Source: Calothrix sp. NIES-2100
Lineage (GTDB): Bacteria; Cyanobacteriota; Cyanobacteriia; Cyanobacteriales; Nostocaceae
NCBI RefSeq assembly: GCF_002368195.1
Contig: NZ_AP018178.1
Location: forward strand, 2,054,238-2,118,237
Length of the DNA stretch: 64,000 nt
Reading direction: 5' to 3'
In this document: piece by piece, positions 55,514 through 64,000 of the stretch
How the letters are laid out: each line of letters begins with the position of its first letter
Numbering within the stretch: the stretch's first letter is position 1
Translations under genes and position numbers: made by a program
The notes under the pieces: model-generated
Databases searched by the model: none
Told to the model about the DNA's origin: nothing
What the model saw: only the letters and a program-made list of their open reading frames with translations

Positions 55514-55915
55514 ATGGACATTAAAAGAAGTGGCTCACAGCCTTCAGCCAAAGGACTGTCCGAGTATTTTACAAGTACTGTCCGCATTGACCCCTTATTT
55601 GAGGCGCACGAACCAGCACGCACGTCTGGAGCCAGTGTCACATTTGAGCCTGGTGCGCGGACAGCATGGCACACTCATCCATTAGGACAGACCTTGATCG
55701 TAACGGCTGGCTGCGGATTTGTACAGCGATGGGGCGGCCCTATTGAAGAAATTCGTCCGGGGGACACGATCTGGTTTGAGCCGGGTGAGAAGCATTGGCA
55801 CGGTGCCACGCCAACCACAGCGATGACGCACATCGCTATTCAGGAATGGCTTGATGGTAAGCCTGTGGACTGGCTGGAAAAGGTCAGCGACGAGCAGTAT
55901 GGAGGAATATCTTAG
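55514..55915 (+). CDS. Cupin-domain protein
   Basis: 133 aa from the ATG at 55514 (MDIKRSGSQPSAKGLSEYF; aaggaa upstream). Single cupin: ASVTFEPGARTAWHTHPLGQ (first motif, HxH) and GDTIWFEPGEKHWHGATPTT (second motif). This is the type often called (R)-mandelonitrile-lyase-like or carboxymuconolactone-associated cupin, common in AraC/SDR/aldo-keto reductase clusters. Divergent from the AraC gene; probably its target. Confidence 0.88.
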   Translation: MDIKRSGSQPSAKGLSEYFTSTVRIDPLFEAHEPARTSGASVTFEPGARTAWHTHPLGQTLIVTAGCGFVQRWGGPIEEIRPGDTIWFEPGEKHWHGATPTTAMTHIAIQEWLDGKPVDWLEKVSDEQYGGIS

Positions 55916-55993
55916 TGTTGTTGAGATGGTTTTCCATCAAGGGGAAAAACTGCCAGCAGAGAATGTTGATTTTGGTTCTCGCCCTTGTGAGGA

Positions 55994-56095
55994 TACGCCA
56001 ACGGACTCATTATCCTCGGAAAAATAGATGGTGGCATCGAGGCATTTAATGTACCTGGCTCTGTAGAAGTGAAAATCGAGCTTCAATCGCAATAA
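55994..56095 (+). pseudogene. C-terminal remnant of a cyclophilin-like fold protein
   Basis: YANGLIILGKIDGGIEAFNV then PGSVEVKIELQSQ and stop, just before the SDR gene. This matches the end of small cyclophilin-like proteins frequently found beside cupin and SDR genes. The front of the gene is lost or frameshifted. Confidence 0.45.
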
Positions 56096-56108
56096 AGAGG
56101 GTACGGAA

Positions 56109-56852
56109 ATGATTAAAGACAAAGTTGTGATTATTACTGGTGCATCATCAGGGATTGGTGAAGCCAGTGCAAAATTGCTTGCAAGCAAAGGCGCTAAAGT
56201 CGTATTGGGCGCGCGACGCGAGCAGCAATTGAGACAATTGGTTGATGAAATTCAAAAAGCTGGCGGACAAGCATTTTATCAAGTGATGGATGTGGTTAAC
56301 CCATCGGATAACGCCCAGATCGTCAAGCTTGCCAAGGAAACATTTGGAGGCGTCGATGTTATTTTCTTGAACGCTGGCATCATGCCCACTTCTCCACTTT
56401 CTGCCTTGAAAACTGATGAATGGCATCAAACGGTTGATATCAATATCAAGGGTGTGCTAAATGGTATCGCTGCGGTGTTACCAACTTTTATTAGCCAAAA
56501 GTCTGGGCATGTGATCACAACTTCATCGGTCGCTGGATTAAAAGCTTATCCAGGTGGTGCTGTGTATGGTGGGACGAAATGGTTTGTACGCGATTTCATG
56601 GAAGTTCTACGTATGGAATCTGCTCAAGAAGGAACTAACATTCGGACTGCGACAATTTATCCTGCTGCAATTAATACTGAGTTGTTAGATCGGATTACTG
56701 ACCAAGATGCGGCTGAAAAAATGACAGCGTTGTATAAGCAATATGGTATCTCACCAGATCGAGTAGCCAATGTTGTGGCGTTTGCGATTGACCAGCCAGA
56801 AGACACAAACGTGAACGAATTTACGATTGGCCCAACCAGGCAGCCTTGGTAA
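56109..56852 (+). CDS. Short-chain dehydrogenase/reductase
   Basis: 247 aa classical SDR. Motifs: VIITGASSGIGEASAKLLAS, ARREQQL (NADPH-type), FLNAGIMP (replacing NNAG), Ser in VITTSSVAGLKAYP, YxxxK in YGGTKWFVRDF. It lies in the AraC-linked block and is probably co-transcribed with the cupin. Substrate unknown, perhaps aldehydes or ketones. Confidence 0.92.
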   Translation: MIKDKVVIITGASSGIGEASAKLLASKGAKVVLGARREQQLRQLVDEIQKAGGQAFYQVMDVVNPSDNAQIVKLAKETFGGVDVIFLNAGIMPTSPLSALKTDEWHQTVDINIKGVLNGIAAVLPTFISQKSGHVITTSSVAGLKAYPGGAVYGGTKWFVRDFMEVLRMESAQEGTNIRTATIYPAAINTELLDRITDQDAAEKMTALYKQYGISPDRVANVVAFAIDQPEDTNVNEFTIGPTRQPW

Positions 56853-56869
56853 GGATAGTGCTGGTGGTT

Positions 56870-56970
56870 CGGCTGAGTGCGATCGCAGCCTTGCAAGAGA
56901 TTACCTCTGGCGGTGCAGAGTCGGTACTGGAGTGTGTGGGCAGCGAGTCTAAAGTGACAAAACAGGGTTA
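56870..56970 (+). pseudogene. Remnant of a zinc-type alcohol dehydrogenase
   Basis: Short stretch AIAALQEITSGGAESVLECV, GSESK matches the coenzyme-domain segment (TxGGADxVLECVG) of medium-chain alcohol dehydrogenases. Flanking parts of such a gene are absent. Confidence 0.5.
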
Positions 56971-57113
56971 GGCTCGGGTCATCTCTGTATTCAACATGGT
57001 GTCCAACAAAAGACGCTTTAGTGTCTTCAAGTCCCAGCGCAAAGTCACTAGACCCACACTCGTCTACTGCGGGGATAATTCTAACCTTTAATTTAAAGAC
57101 AGGAGTTCAAACA

Positions 57114-58121
57114 ATGCAAAAACGAAAACTGGGAAACAGTAATCTGGAAGTTTCGGCGATTGGGCTGGGCTGCATGGGAATGAGCTTTTCCTATAGCCCA
57201 CCCAAAGACACGCAGGAGATGACCGCTCTTCTTCGGGCCGCCATCGAACGCGGCGTTACATTCTTTGATACCGCCGAAGTCTATGGCCCGTTCACAAATG
57301 AAGAGCTTGTGGGCGAAGCCCTCGCTCCCTTCCGTGGGCAAGTGGTCATCGCCACCAAATTCGGATTCGACCTGAGTCCTAATTCCGATCCCCGTGGAAT
57401 GAAGGGTTCACCTGGGCTGGATAGTCGGCCGGAGCGCATCAAGCAGGCTGTAGAAGGTTCGCTCAAGCGACTCAAGGTGGAGACAATCGACCTGCTCTAT
57501 CAGCATCGGGTTGACCCAAACGTGCCGATCGAAGATGTGGCGGGAGCGGTGAAGGAACTAATTCAGGAAGGTAAGGTGAAGCACTTTGGACTCTCGGAAG
57601 CAGGAGTGCAAACGATCCGTCGCGCCCACGCGGTTCAGCCTGTCACTGCTCTTCAGAGCGAGTATTCGCTGTGGACGAGGACTCCTGAAAAGGAAGTGAT
57701 ACCGACCCTTGAGGAACTCGGAATCGGCTTTGTCCCTTACAGCCCCCTAGGTAAGGGTTTTCTCACTGGCAAGATGGACGAAAGCACAACCTTCGACAGT
57801 TCTGACTTCCGCAGCACCCTACCTCGCTTCACGCCCTTAGCTCTCAAGGCGAATCAGGCTTTGATTGATCTGCTAGGCAGCATCGCAGAACAGAAGCAGG
57901 CGACACCGGCTCAGATTGCGATCGCCTGGCTGCTGGCCCAAAAGCCTTGGATTGTTCCGATCCCAGGCACCACCAAGCTGCATCGCTTGGATGAAAATAT
58001 CGGGGCCATCTCAGTCGAACTCACGCCCAACGATCTGCGTGACATTGATGATGCCGCCTCCAGGATCACGGTGCAAGGAGCTAGATACCCCGAAAAGCTC
58101 GAGCAAATGACCGGTCGCTGA
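57114..58121 (+). CDS. Aldo/keto reductase
   Basis: 335 aa from MQKRKLGNSNLEVSAIGLGC; ribosome site aggag 8 nt upstream of the ATG at 57114. NADPH-dependent aldehyde/ketone reductase with the catalytic tetrad in FFDTAEVYGPF (Asp, Tyr), VVIATKFGF (Lys) and LLYQHRVDP (His). NADP-binding end IPIPGTTKLHRLDENIGAI-like. Similar to the AKR13 group. Noticeably GC-rich. Likely the effector of the AraC-controlled block. Confidence 0.94.
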   Translation: MQKRKLGNSNLEVSAIGLGCMGMSFSYSPPKDTQEMTALLRAAIERGVTFFDTAEVYGPFTNEELVGEALAPFRGQVVIATKFGFDLSPNSDPRGMKGSPGLDSRPERIKQAVEGSLKRLKVETIDLLYQHRVDPNVPIEDVAGAVKELIQEGKVKHFGLSEAGVQTIRRAHAVQPVTALQSEYSLWTRTPEKEVIPTLEELGIGFVPYSPLGKGFLTGKMDESTTFDSSDFRSTLPRFTPLALKANQALIDLLGSIAEQKQATPAQIAIAWLLAQKPWIVPIPGTTKLHRLDENIGAISVELTPNDLRDIDDAASRITVQGARYPEKLEQMTGR

Positions 58122-58374
58122 GCGGCAAAAAATGTGTTCTCTGCTTGCATTCCGTAGCTAGCGTCGGGCGGTAAATGCAAGTGTGATATCAATACGGTTC
58201 GGTTAAGGGGGAAAGGGAAAAGGGCCCATTCAAACCTTTCCCCCTTACTCCTTAACCTTTTCTCAGACCCTAATATTTCACGTCTTATCCTACTTTTTAT
58301 TGGCTAATTATTGCTAAAATACACGTTAAATTTATCAATTTAAAGTAGTTTATAAATTATCTAGAGGCATCAAC

Positions 58375-59096
58375 GTGACTCCGGTAGGAAAGCACAGAAT
58401 TTCAGATAAGGCAAACCAGTTCACAGAGTCAGTCATTCGCGAGATGACGAGAGTCGCATTACAGTATGGTGCTGTGAATTTGGCGCAGGGATTTCCTGAT
58501 TTTCCTTGTCCAGCAGAGTTAAAAAGAGCCGCAATTGAAGCAATTTCCGAGGATATTAATCAATATGCGATCACTTGGGGCGATAAAGCGTTTCGTCATG
58601 CGATCGCAGAAAAAGTTAAATGGTATTTAGGGTTAAATATTGATCCAGAAAGACAAATCACTGTTACCTGCGGTTCAACAGAAGCAATGGCGGCGGTAAT
58701 GCTGGCTACTCTTAACCCTGGTGATGAGGTAATCGTATTTGAACCCTATTATGAAAACTACGGTCCCGATGCGATTTTAGCTGGTGCAATTCCTCGTTAT
58801 GTATCCTTACATCCCCCTGAGTAGGTATTCCCTATTTTATCCCTCAAGGAGCTTACTATGTGTTTGCTGAAATTTCCAAATTTGGTTATCAAACTGATGT
58901 GGACTTCGCTACATATTTAATTAAAGAAATTGGGGTTGCCGTAGTTCCTGGGTCTAGCTTTTTTGCGCAATCAGAGACGGCTAAGAATTTTATTAGATTT
59001 TGTTTTAGTAAGCAGCCAGAAACTTTAGCAAAAGCAGGAGAGCGATTACTAAAATTACAATTAACCCCTGAGGGGAATTCAAAATTCAAAATTTAA
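58375..59096 (+). pseudogene. Class I aminotransferase with internal deletion
   Basis: N-terminal half: NQFTESVIREMTRVALQYGA, VNLAQGFPDFPCPAELKRAA, TVTCGSTEAMAAVMLATLNP, YYENYGPDAILAGA, ending at a stop at 58822-58824. C-terminal part resumes at about 58829: IPQGAYYVFAEISKFGYQTD, GVAVVPGSSFFAQSETAKNF, IRFCFSK. About 190 codons including the PLP-binding Lys are missing, so it cannot be active as a transaminase. The family is that of kynurenine/methionine aminotransferases. Confidence 0.85.
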
Positions 59097-59117
59097 AATT
59101 AATAGGAAGTCAGCGGG

Positions 59118-59149
59118 AAACTCTATCTCCTAGTGGTTGGAGTTTTTTT
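59118..59149 (+). terminator. Possible terminator after the aminotransferase pseudogene
   Basis: Stem aaactc / gagttt followed by tttta; loop partly pairs as ctcc / ggag. Confidence 0.4.
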
Positions 59150-59190
59150 ATATTATACCTATTTAAAAAAAGAATGTGACAGTTGGGTAG

Positions 59191-59210
59191 GGGCACAACA
59201 TGTTGTGCCC
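59191..59210. repeat. Perfect 20-bp palindrome
   Basis: gggcacaacatgttgtgccc between convergent genes. Similar gggcacaacatgttgtgccc-type words are common dispersed repeats in cyanobacteria; a hairpin without T-run. Confidence 0.7.
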
Positions 59211-59341
59211 TTATGAATAATTTTATGTGTCGCCAAAATTATTTGAATTGATTTAGGTGGGATGATGCAACAATAAAAAAAGGTGCGCGATCGCACCTCA
59301 TCACACCTTATTCCTAGAGAGTCTATTGAATATCCAAATTT

Positions 59342-59968
59342 CTATACTGCAACTGCGGGTACTTTGTAATAAGCAGGTTCATTACCTGGCTTCCATTTAA
59401 TATTGCAACCGATACTTGGCTTTTGTTCCCAAGTAATCACGCGATGTCCGGCGACAAGCCGCTCCGCGTCTACGCGCAAAACATCTTCAATGGCTCTGCG
59501 TAAATCAGCACCAGTCACAGGTTTATCATTTTTGGGACGGCTATCATCCAACTGTCCCCGATAAGCAAGCTTGCGGTTAGCATCAAACAGGAAAAAGTCT
59601 GGAGTGCAAGCAGCAAAGAAGTTTTTCGCAGATTTTTGGGTTTCGTCGTAAAGCAGAGGATAGGATAAATCCAATTCTTTGGCAAAGGCTTTGAGTAATT
59701 CTGGCGCATCTTCAGGGTGGGTATTGATATCGTTCGCGCTAATCGCCACAATTCCAATATTGCGATCGCTGTAATCTTTACCCAGTTTTGCCAATTCCCA
59801 TTTAATATGTTGCACAAAAGGACAATGGCGGCTGAGAAATATTACTAACAATGCTTTTTTATCAGCAAAGGTAGAGAGTGAAATTGTTTCACCTGTAACC
59901 ACATCTGGTAAATGAAAATCAGGTGCTAAAGTGCCTACAGGTATCATTGTTGAAGGGGTCAGTGCCAT
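59342..59968 (-). CDS. Thioredoxin-fold (AhpC/TSA, redoxin) protein with in-frame repeat insertion
   Basis: 208 aa. Redoxin fold: N-terminal VGTLAPDFHLPDVVTGETIS, active-site loop FLSRHCPFVQHIKWELAKLG with a single Cys (no CxxC), VAISANDINTHPEDAPELLK and FAACTPDFFLFDANRKLAYR. The conserved tail WEQKPSIGCNIKWKPG follows. Between AIEDVL and VITWEQKPS the protein carries RVDAERLVAGHR, encoded by a 35-bp dispersed repeat. Likely a peroxiredoxin-related or thiol-redox protein; still translatable. Confidence 0.9.
   Translation of the reverse strand: MALTPSTMIPVGTLAPDFHLPDVVTGETISLSTFADKKALLVIFLSRHCPFVQHIKWELAKLGKDYSDRNIGIVAISANDINTHPEDAPELLKAFAKELDLSYPLLYDETQKSAKNFFAACTPDFFLFDANRKLAYRGQLDDSRPKNDKPVTGADLRRAIEDVLRVDAERLVAGHRVITWEQKPSIGCNIKWKPGNEPAYYKVPAVAV
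59441..59475. repeat. Dispersed repeat gcgtagacgc...gacatcgc, copy B (reverse orientation)
   Basis: 35 bp within the redoxin gene, near-identical to copy A at 53114. Adds RVDAERLVAGHR to the protein in frame. Confidence 0.85.
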
Positions 59969-60022
59969 AGATATAAAACTCCTTGAGATTTAAAGTAAAT
60001 ATTTTGGGTCAAGAGTCAAAGG

Positions 60023-60060
60023 TAATGGGTAATGGGTAATGGGTAATGGGTAATGGGTAA
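60023..60060. repeat. Heptamer tandem repeat (5 x taatggg)
   Basis: Five exact units of taatggg plus a partial one, between the redoxin and SsuA-like genes. Confidence 0.95.
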
Positions 60061-60107
60061 TTTGAATTTCTCCCCTTGTCCCTAATCCCCAGTCCCCAGT
60101 CCCCATC

Positions 60108-61196
60108 CTATTTTTGACTGATTGTGGGTGGTGTAATCGCTGCATACTGTTCATCCGTCAGCGTCGCTTCTTTAACATTGATCGGTTTAGGAATCAAGGC
60201 GTTTTTATAGAAGTAATCTGCAACTCGTTGTTGTTCCCTAATTAAATCTGGCGAAATGGCTCTTAATCCAAAACTACGACGGCTGATTACCAAATCCATC
60301 ACATCTGGGGGTAGTTTTTGAAATGGTAAAATTAACTTGGCAGTATCCTTGGGATGCGCCTCAGCCCAGCGCTCAATTTTATCAATTTCTTCAATCACAA
60401 TCCTAAGCAGTTCTGGATTTTCAACTGCAAACTGTTTTGAACCGATATAGTATCCACCAGGTGAATCAAGTCCTTCGCTAGTTTTAATCACCCGCGCCTT
60501 ACCCAATTTTTCAGCTCGCGCTAGATGAGGATCTCCAGTTACCCACACGGGAATTTTCCCTTCTAAAAAAGCACTCGCCGCTTCTACGTTGGGTATGCTC
60601 AAAACTTGAATATCACTATATTTCAGACCCGCTTCTTCCAAAGCTCGGAGGATGAAATAGTGAGATGCAGAAGCTTTTTGGAAAACAACTTTTTGTCCTT
60701 TAATCTCTTTGATACTCTTAATCGGAGAATCTGTTGGAACAGCGATCGCACTTCCTTTCCCAGAATTTTCAGTCCGTCGCCGACCCACAACATAAGTGAT
60801 CTGAGCGCCAGCAGCTTGGGCGAAGATGGGCGGAGTTTCTCCGACAGAACCCAAGTCTATTTTGCCGACATTCATTGCTTCCATCAGCTGTGGCCCTTGG
60901 GCAAATTGTGCCCATTCAACCTTGACACCCAAGGGTTCTAGCCGCTTTTCTAATACCTTGGTGACCCTAACTAAATCGCCTGCTTGTTGATACCCCATGC
61001 GGAGTACCTTAGTTTTGATTTTTGAGGTATTAGCATCCGATACATTGCTAGCAGGAGATTTATTATCTGCTTTTTGGCTTTGTTGTGTACAACTAACTAA
61101 CGTCAACGATGTAGCTATGGTTAACAATCCAGGGACTACAAGCAGTGTAAAGCAACGAAAGATATTGATATATGAAGGTTTAACTGTGGCGGTCAT
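60108..61196 (-). CDS. ssuA: Aliphatic sulfonate ABC transporter substrate-binding lipoprotein
   Basis: 362 aa. N-terminal membrane segment and lipobox TSLTLVSC suggest a lipoprotein. SsuA/TauA-type binding protein: VLRMGYQQAGDLVRVTKVLE, KVEWAQFAQGPQLMEAMNVG, IDLGSVGETPPIFAQAAGAQ, GQKVVFQKASASHYFILRAL and VWVTGDPHLARAEKLG. It captures alkanesulfonates or related compounds for an ABC importer. The permease and ATPase genes are not adjacent in the window. A C-terminal remnant of a paralogue is at 36691. Confidence 0.9.
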   Translation of the reverse strand: MTATVKPSYINIFRCFTLLVVPGLLTIATSLTLVSCTQQSQKADNKSPASNVSDANTSKIKTKVLRMGYQQAGDLVRVTKVLEKRLEPLGVKVEWAQFAQGPQLMEAMNVGKIDLGSVGETPPIFAQAAGAQITYVVGRRRTENSGKGSAIAVPTDSPIKSIKEIKGQKVVFQKASASHYFILRALEEAGLKYSDIQVLSIPNVEAASAFLEGKIPVWVTGDPHLARAEKLGKARVIKTSEGLDSPGGYYIGSKQFAVENPELLRIVIEEIDKIERWAEAHPKDTAKLILPFQKLPPDVMDLVISRRSFGLRAISPDLIREQQRVADYFYKNALIPKPINVKEATLTDEQYAAITPPTISQK

Positions 61197-61847
61197 AGGT
61201 TGTCTCTAAAATAGCACTGTGTTAGGGAGGTTAAGGACTAAGGTGTTTTTAGTCAGACGACCCTAAAAGGGTGAGCAAATCTGTGTTGGCTAAGTTTTCT
61301 TAGTTGGATTGGAGAATACTTCTAACAAACAACGAACAACAATAAATACGTCGATATTTGTTTATACCCTATAGATGTCAAGGGAATTAATTTGGAGGGA
61401 CAGTCTTTCAAATCAATAATTTTTTGTACCAGCAATAACTTTAAGAAAAAAGCAGCAATTTTAGCTTGATTCTTAAAGCATCTGAATGATTTGTCTGTGC
61501 TGTATGTGCATCAGGCAAATTAAATACTGTTATTCGACCGACTTACCGTTGATTATTTAGCAGTATTGCATAACCCTCACGACAATACAAGTCTTCAGTT
61601 AACAAAGTATACGTAGCCCTAAATTTATTAATTACTAATTTTTAGATAAACTAAATTTATGTCAAAAGGAGCTTTCATCAGCTTTACAAGGCTTTTTCTG
61701 GTGTTGACAACATGATATAAAGTATTATACGGTAAGACGAGCGATTAACCGTATTTAATTAAGTGGCTGGTGTAGATACTTGTCAAAGTAATCTCAAAAT
61801 TCATCATCTCCAATACCTCATCACGTAAAACACAAGGAAAGTAGTTC
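61197..61847. other. Divergent intergenic region ssuA / GST
   Basis: 651 bp, AT-rich. A hairpin-like word atacggtaag ... aaccgtat lies near 61729-61756. Promoters for both divergent genes expected; no gene seen. Confidence 0.4.
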
Positions 61848-62531
61848 ATGACTAACCTAAAGCTTTACTTCGCCAAAGCCTCAACTTTCTCCCAAAGAAC
61901 CCGTGTTGTTTTGCTAGAAAAAGGAATTGAATTTACTCCTATTGAAATAGACTTACAAAATAAACCCGAAGGCTACACGCAGATTTCGCGTTATGGTAAA
62001 GTCCCTGCCATTAAACATGGGGATTTGGAGATTTATGAATCTGCCATTATCAATGAATATCTTGAAGAAGTCTTTCCAGAGCCAGTTTTATTACCCCGCG
62101 AACCTGGTGCAAAAGCGATCGCTCGTATTTGGATCGACTACGCCAACACCCGCTTTGTCCCTGCGTTTAACAAATTACTGCGCGGTAAAGATAGCGCTGA
62201 ACAGGAACAAGGACATAGAGAATTTATCGAATCCCTCTTATATATAGAGCAAGAAGGATTAGGTAAGCTGTCTGGAAATGGCCCTTACTGGTTAGGGGAC
62301 AAAGTAAGTTTAGTGGATATCAGCTTCTATCCCTGGTTTGAGCGCTTACCCCTTCTAGAACACTTCCGCAAATTCAGCCTACCATCAGAAACACCACGTA
62401 TCCAACAATGGTGGAATACATTGCGCGATCGCGAATCAATTAAAGCTGTGGAAAATCCTGTCAACTTCTACATAGAAAGATTTAGCAAAGTGCTTGGTGA
62501 ACCTACCGCAGTCGGTGCGGCTCAAAAATAG
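61848..62531 (+). CDS. Glutathione S-transferase family protein
   Basis: 227 aa, full two-domain GST. Thioredoxin-like N domain LKLYFAKASTFSQRTRVVLL with candidate catalytic Ser/Thr instead of Cys, cis-Pro in YGKVPAIKHGDLEIYESAII, then the all-helical domain with GPYWLGDKVSLVDISFYPWF. Resembles the GSTs fused or linked to organosulfur and xenobiotic pathways, but substrate is unknown. Ribosome site aaggaaag before the ATG. Confidence 0.92.
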   Translation: MTNLKLYFAKASTFSQRTRVVLLEKGIEFTPIEIDLQNKPEGYTQISRYGKVPAIKHGDLEIYESAIINEYLEEVFPEPVLLPREPGAKAIARIWIDYANTRFVPAFNKLLRGKDSAEQEQGHREFIESLLYIEQEGLGKLSGNGPYWLGDKVSLVDISFYPWFERLPLLEHFRKFSLPSETPRIQQWWNTLRDRESIKAVENPVNFYIERFSKVLGEPTAVGAAQK

Positions 62532-62873
62532 AGTAAGATATTTTCGCCATAAGTCCCTGCACATGAGCAGTAGCAGATCAATATTTATAGCTTTAATTTA
62601 GACAATTGGTGCAATAATAAGTCTTTGTGGCAAAATATTTTGAACCACAAAGACTTATTATTATTTAATATTCCAGACTACATGCGAGATTTGTTCAGCC
62701 CTGGAAGCGCTTGAGCATATTGATGCGAAATCAAAAAACCTCAATGCAAAAACCGTTGCGATTTATTATTTACTCTATATTGATGATGGTCAGCTTAAAG
62801 TTAGTCTATTAAACAAATATTTTTATATAAAATCACGCTTGATCCCAGTATTAAACCTACTTATTCTCACAGA
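62532..62873. other. Convergent intergenic region
   Basis: 342 bp between convergent GST and methyltransferase genes. Contains the long hairpin at 62613-62662; the rest shows nothing. Confidence 0.45.
62613..62662. terminator. Long perfect inverted repeat (18-bp stem), probable bidirectional terminator
   Basis: aataataagtctttgtgg / ccacaaagacttattatt with a 14-nt loop. A/T-rich outer stem gives T-rich 3' ends on both strands, suiting the convergent genes. Confidence 0.65.
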
Positions 62874-63569
62874 TTAATTCTCAAGCTTCGTAGCATTAGC
62901 ATAGATAAAATAATGCTCTGTCAATTTTACATCAGCTATAAAACCGAATTCTGTCAGATGCTTTTGCAGTTCCTCTGGCTGATAAAAAACTTTCACAATT
63001 TGAAATTCTTGCCCATCATTTAACTTCCGGCTTTTATATATACTGCCATCATCATTAAGAATATGGTTATTAGCTGTAGATGTGGGTTCAAAGCGCGAGT
63101 CAATAATAAATAATTGCCCACCGACACGCACAGATTTATAAACTTTTCCTAGAAATGAGTTAAGTAATTCTGGCGGCACATGCGATAACCAGAAAGAGAA
63201 AAATACTAAATCATATTCAGCATCAGGTTGCCAAGCAAATAAATCTATTTGCTGATATTCTACATTCGGTGAATTTAACTTGCTGCGATTAATTGCAATT
63301 ACTTCTGCTGAAGCATCAATTGCAGTAATTTTATTACCAATTTTTACAAGTTCTTGTGTCCAAATTCCCGTTCCACAAGCTAATTCTAAGATTTCGTCAG
63401 CTTGTCCAATTTGTTGTAAAGCTTGTTTGACAATCTCAATTTCTTGAAACCAGCGCTGGTTTATTTCCTCACCGCGATTGTAACGCCCAAGGCGATAGAA
63501 CCACTGATCGTATTCGTCGGCTCTAGCACGATAGTAGGCAATTTGTTGTTGCAGAATGCGATCGGTCAT
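62874..63569 (-). CDS. Class I SAM-dependent methyltransferase
   Basis: 231 aa from the ATG at 63569 (MTDRILQQQIAYYRARADEY). AdoMet motif I in ADEILELACGTGIWTQELVK, motif II ITAIDASAEVI, then YDLVFFSFWLSHVPPELLNS and GGQLFIIDSRFEP. The YYRARADEYDQWFYR start is common in cyanobacterial small-molecule methyltransferases. Substrate unknown. Confidence 0.9.
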   Translation of the reverse strand: MTDRILQQQIAYYRARADEYDQWFYRLGRYNRGEEINQRWFQEIEIVKQALQQIGQADEILELACGTGIWTQELVKIGNKITAIDASAEVIAINRSKLNSPNVEYQQIDLFAWQPDAEYDLVFFSFWLSHVPPELLNSFLGKVYKSVRVGGQLFIIDSRFEPTSTANNHILNDDGSIYKSRKLNDGQEFQIVKVFYQPEELQKHLTEFGFIADVKLTEHYFIYANATKLEN

Positions 63570-63806
63570 TGCGAACGGCTCATCTGCTCTCATCAACTCT
63601 TGATAAATCTTACTTTAATTAACTGTATTTTGGTACATATACCGTAGTATTATGCTGAAATAATTCCATCGCTAGGTTTCTAGGCTACGCCTCAGAGACA
63701 GATTGTTGTTTTGTGATTTTTATCACTTCAATCTACGGTTATTCAATCCATTTACTGTAGATGGTTTGGTGTTGCCTAGGTGTTTACTTTTAGAAACAGA
63801 GTATTT

Positions 63807-64000
63807 ATGTTGTCCAAGCTCTTTTCATCTCGAATATTAAACATTTTTCTTGAATCTCTGCAAAAGTTTCAGCAGCGAAGAATCCGGATTTTTTCTATAC
63901 TATTTGCAGTTGGGCTTGGCTTAGTTTTATTTGTTTCAGCTTGTTCTTCAAGCACAAGCCAGCAAGCAACAACAACACCAACCACAACACCCACAGAACA
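63807..64000 (+). CDS. Lipoprotein, 5' part (3' end outside window)
   Basis: At least 64 codons from the ATG at 63807: MLSKLFSSRILNIFLESLQK, FQQRRIRIFSILFAVGLGLV, then lipobox LFVSAC and a Ser/Thr/Gln linker (SSSTSQQATTTPTTTPTE). Basic N region, hydrophobic core and lipobox Cys mark a lipoprotein. Such linkers are typical of ABC substrate-binding proteins, but the mature domain is outside the window so the family cannot be named. Confidence 0.7.
   Translation, partial: MLSKLFSSRILNIFLESLQKFQQRRIRIFSILFAVGLGLVLFVSACSSSTSQQATTTPTTTPTE

Noticed and set aside
1..64000. tRNA or rRNA genes
   Set aside because: No TTCGA-type T-loop with matching acceptor stem and no rRNA signature was noticed; absence was judged by eye only.

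Overview
The window looks like chromosomal DNA of a filamentous, probably heterocyst-forming cyanobacterium (Nostocales; Nostoc/Anabaena-like). This is inferred from the many HIP1 octamers (gcgatcgc), the 7-bp tandem repeats typical of that group, small dispersed repeats lying inside genes, large cyanobacterial-type filamentous-haemagglutinin proteins, a TPR-CHAT protein and peptides with a cyanobacterial double-glycine leader. No rRNA or tRNA gene and no CRISPR array was recognised.

1-19700: after the 5' part of dnaX (minus strand, runs off the window) comes the most interesting block. A small protein is followed by a 1288-aa TPR-CHAT (caspase-fold) protein with the same N-terminal domain. 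An HxlR regulator follows, then four short peptides with a double-glycine-type leader (7676, 8711, 8955, 13315), interleaved with two nearly duplicate ~1190-aa two-partner-secretion (TpsA/filamentous haemagglutinin) proteins. A GC hairpin sits between the peptide gene and the TpsA gene in both units, so [peptide - hairpin - TpsA] looks like a duplicated cassette. Convergent to it is a set of a small charged protein and three tandem von Willebrand A proteins with intact MIDAS motifs. No TpsB pore, peptidase-type ABC exporter or modification enzyme lies in the window.

19900-36500: mostly intact housekeeping and accessory genes. They are a ComB-family phosphatase, a Wzc-like polysaccharide co-polymerase, a katG of different base composition, a GNAT protein, ribonuclease Z, a B12-radical SAM protein, a BlaI/BlaR1-like pair, a sucrase/ferredoxin-like protein and a type-2 phosphoserine aminotransferase.

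36600-64000: a patchwork of intact genes and gene remnants. Intact genes include a cysteine-dioxygenase-like cupin, an O-methyltransferase plus SDR pair, a PP2C-like phosphatase, a FosX-like epoxide hydrolase, a dienelactone hydrolase, an amidohydrolase, DOPA-dioxygenase-like, CutA and a second ComB-like protein. They also include a HAD phosphatase, an AraC regulator with cupin/SDR/aldo-keto reductase genes, a thioredoxin-fold protein, an SsuA-type lipoprotein, a GST and a methyltransferase. Remnants include SsuA, two luciferase-like monooxygenases, two FAD oxidoreductases, MFS, HAD, ADH, an aminotransferase and a transposase. Several remnants belong to families used for organosulfur assimilation, suggesting a decayed sulfonate-use island. 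Two inverted 184-bp MITE-like elements (23941 and 46903), a 105-bp element with 13-bp terminal repeats, and a dispersed repeat that inserts in frame into proteins mark this as a region of active rearrangement.
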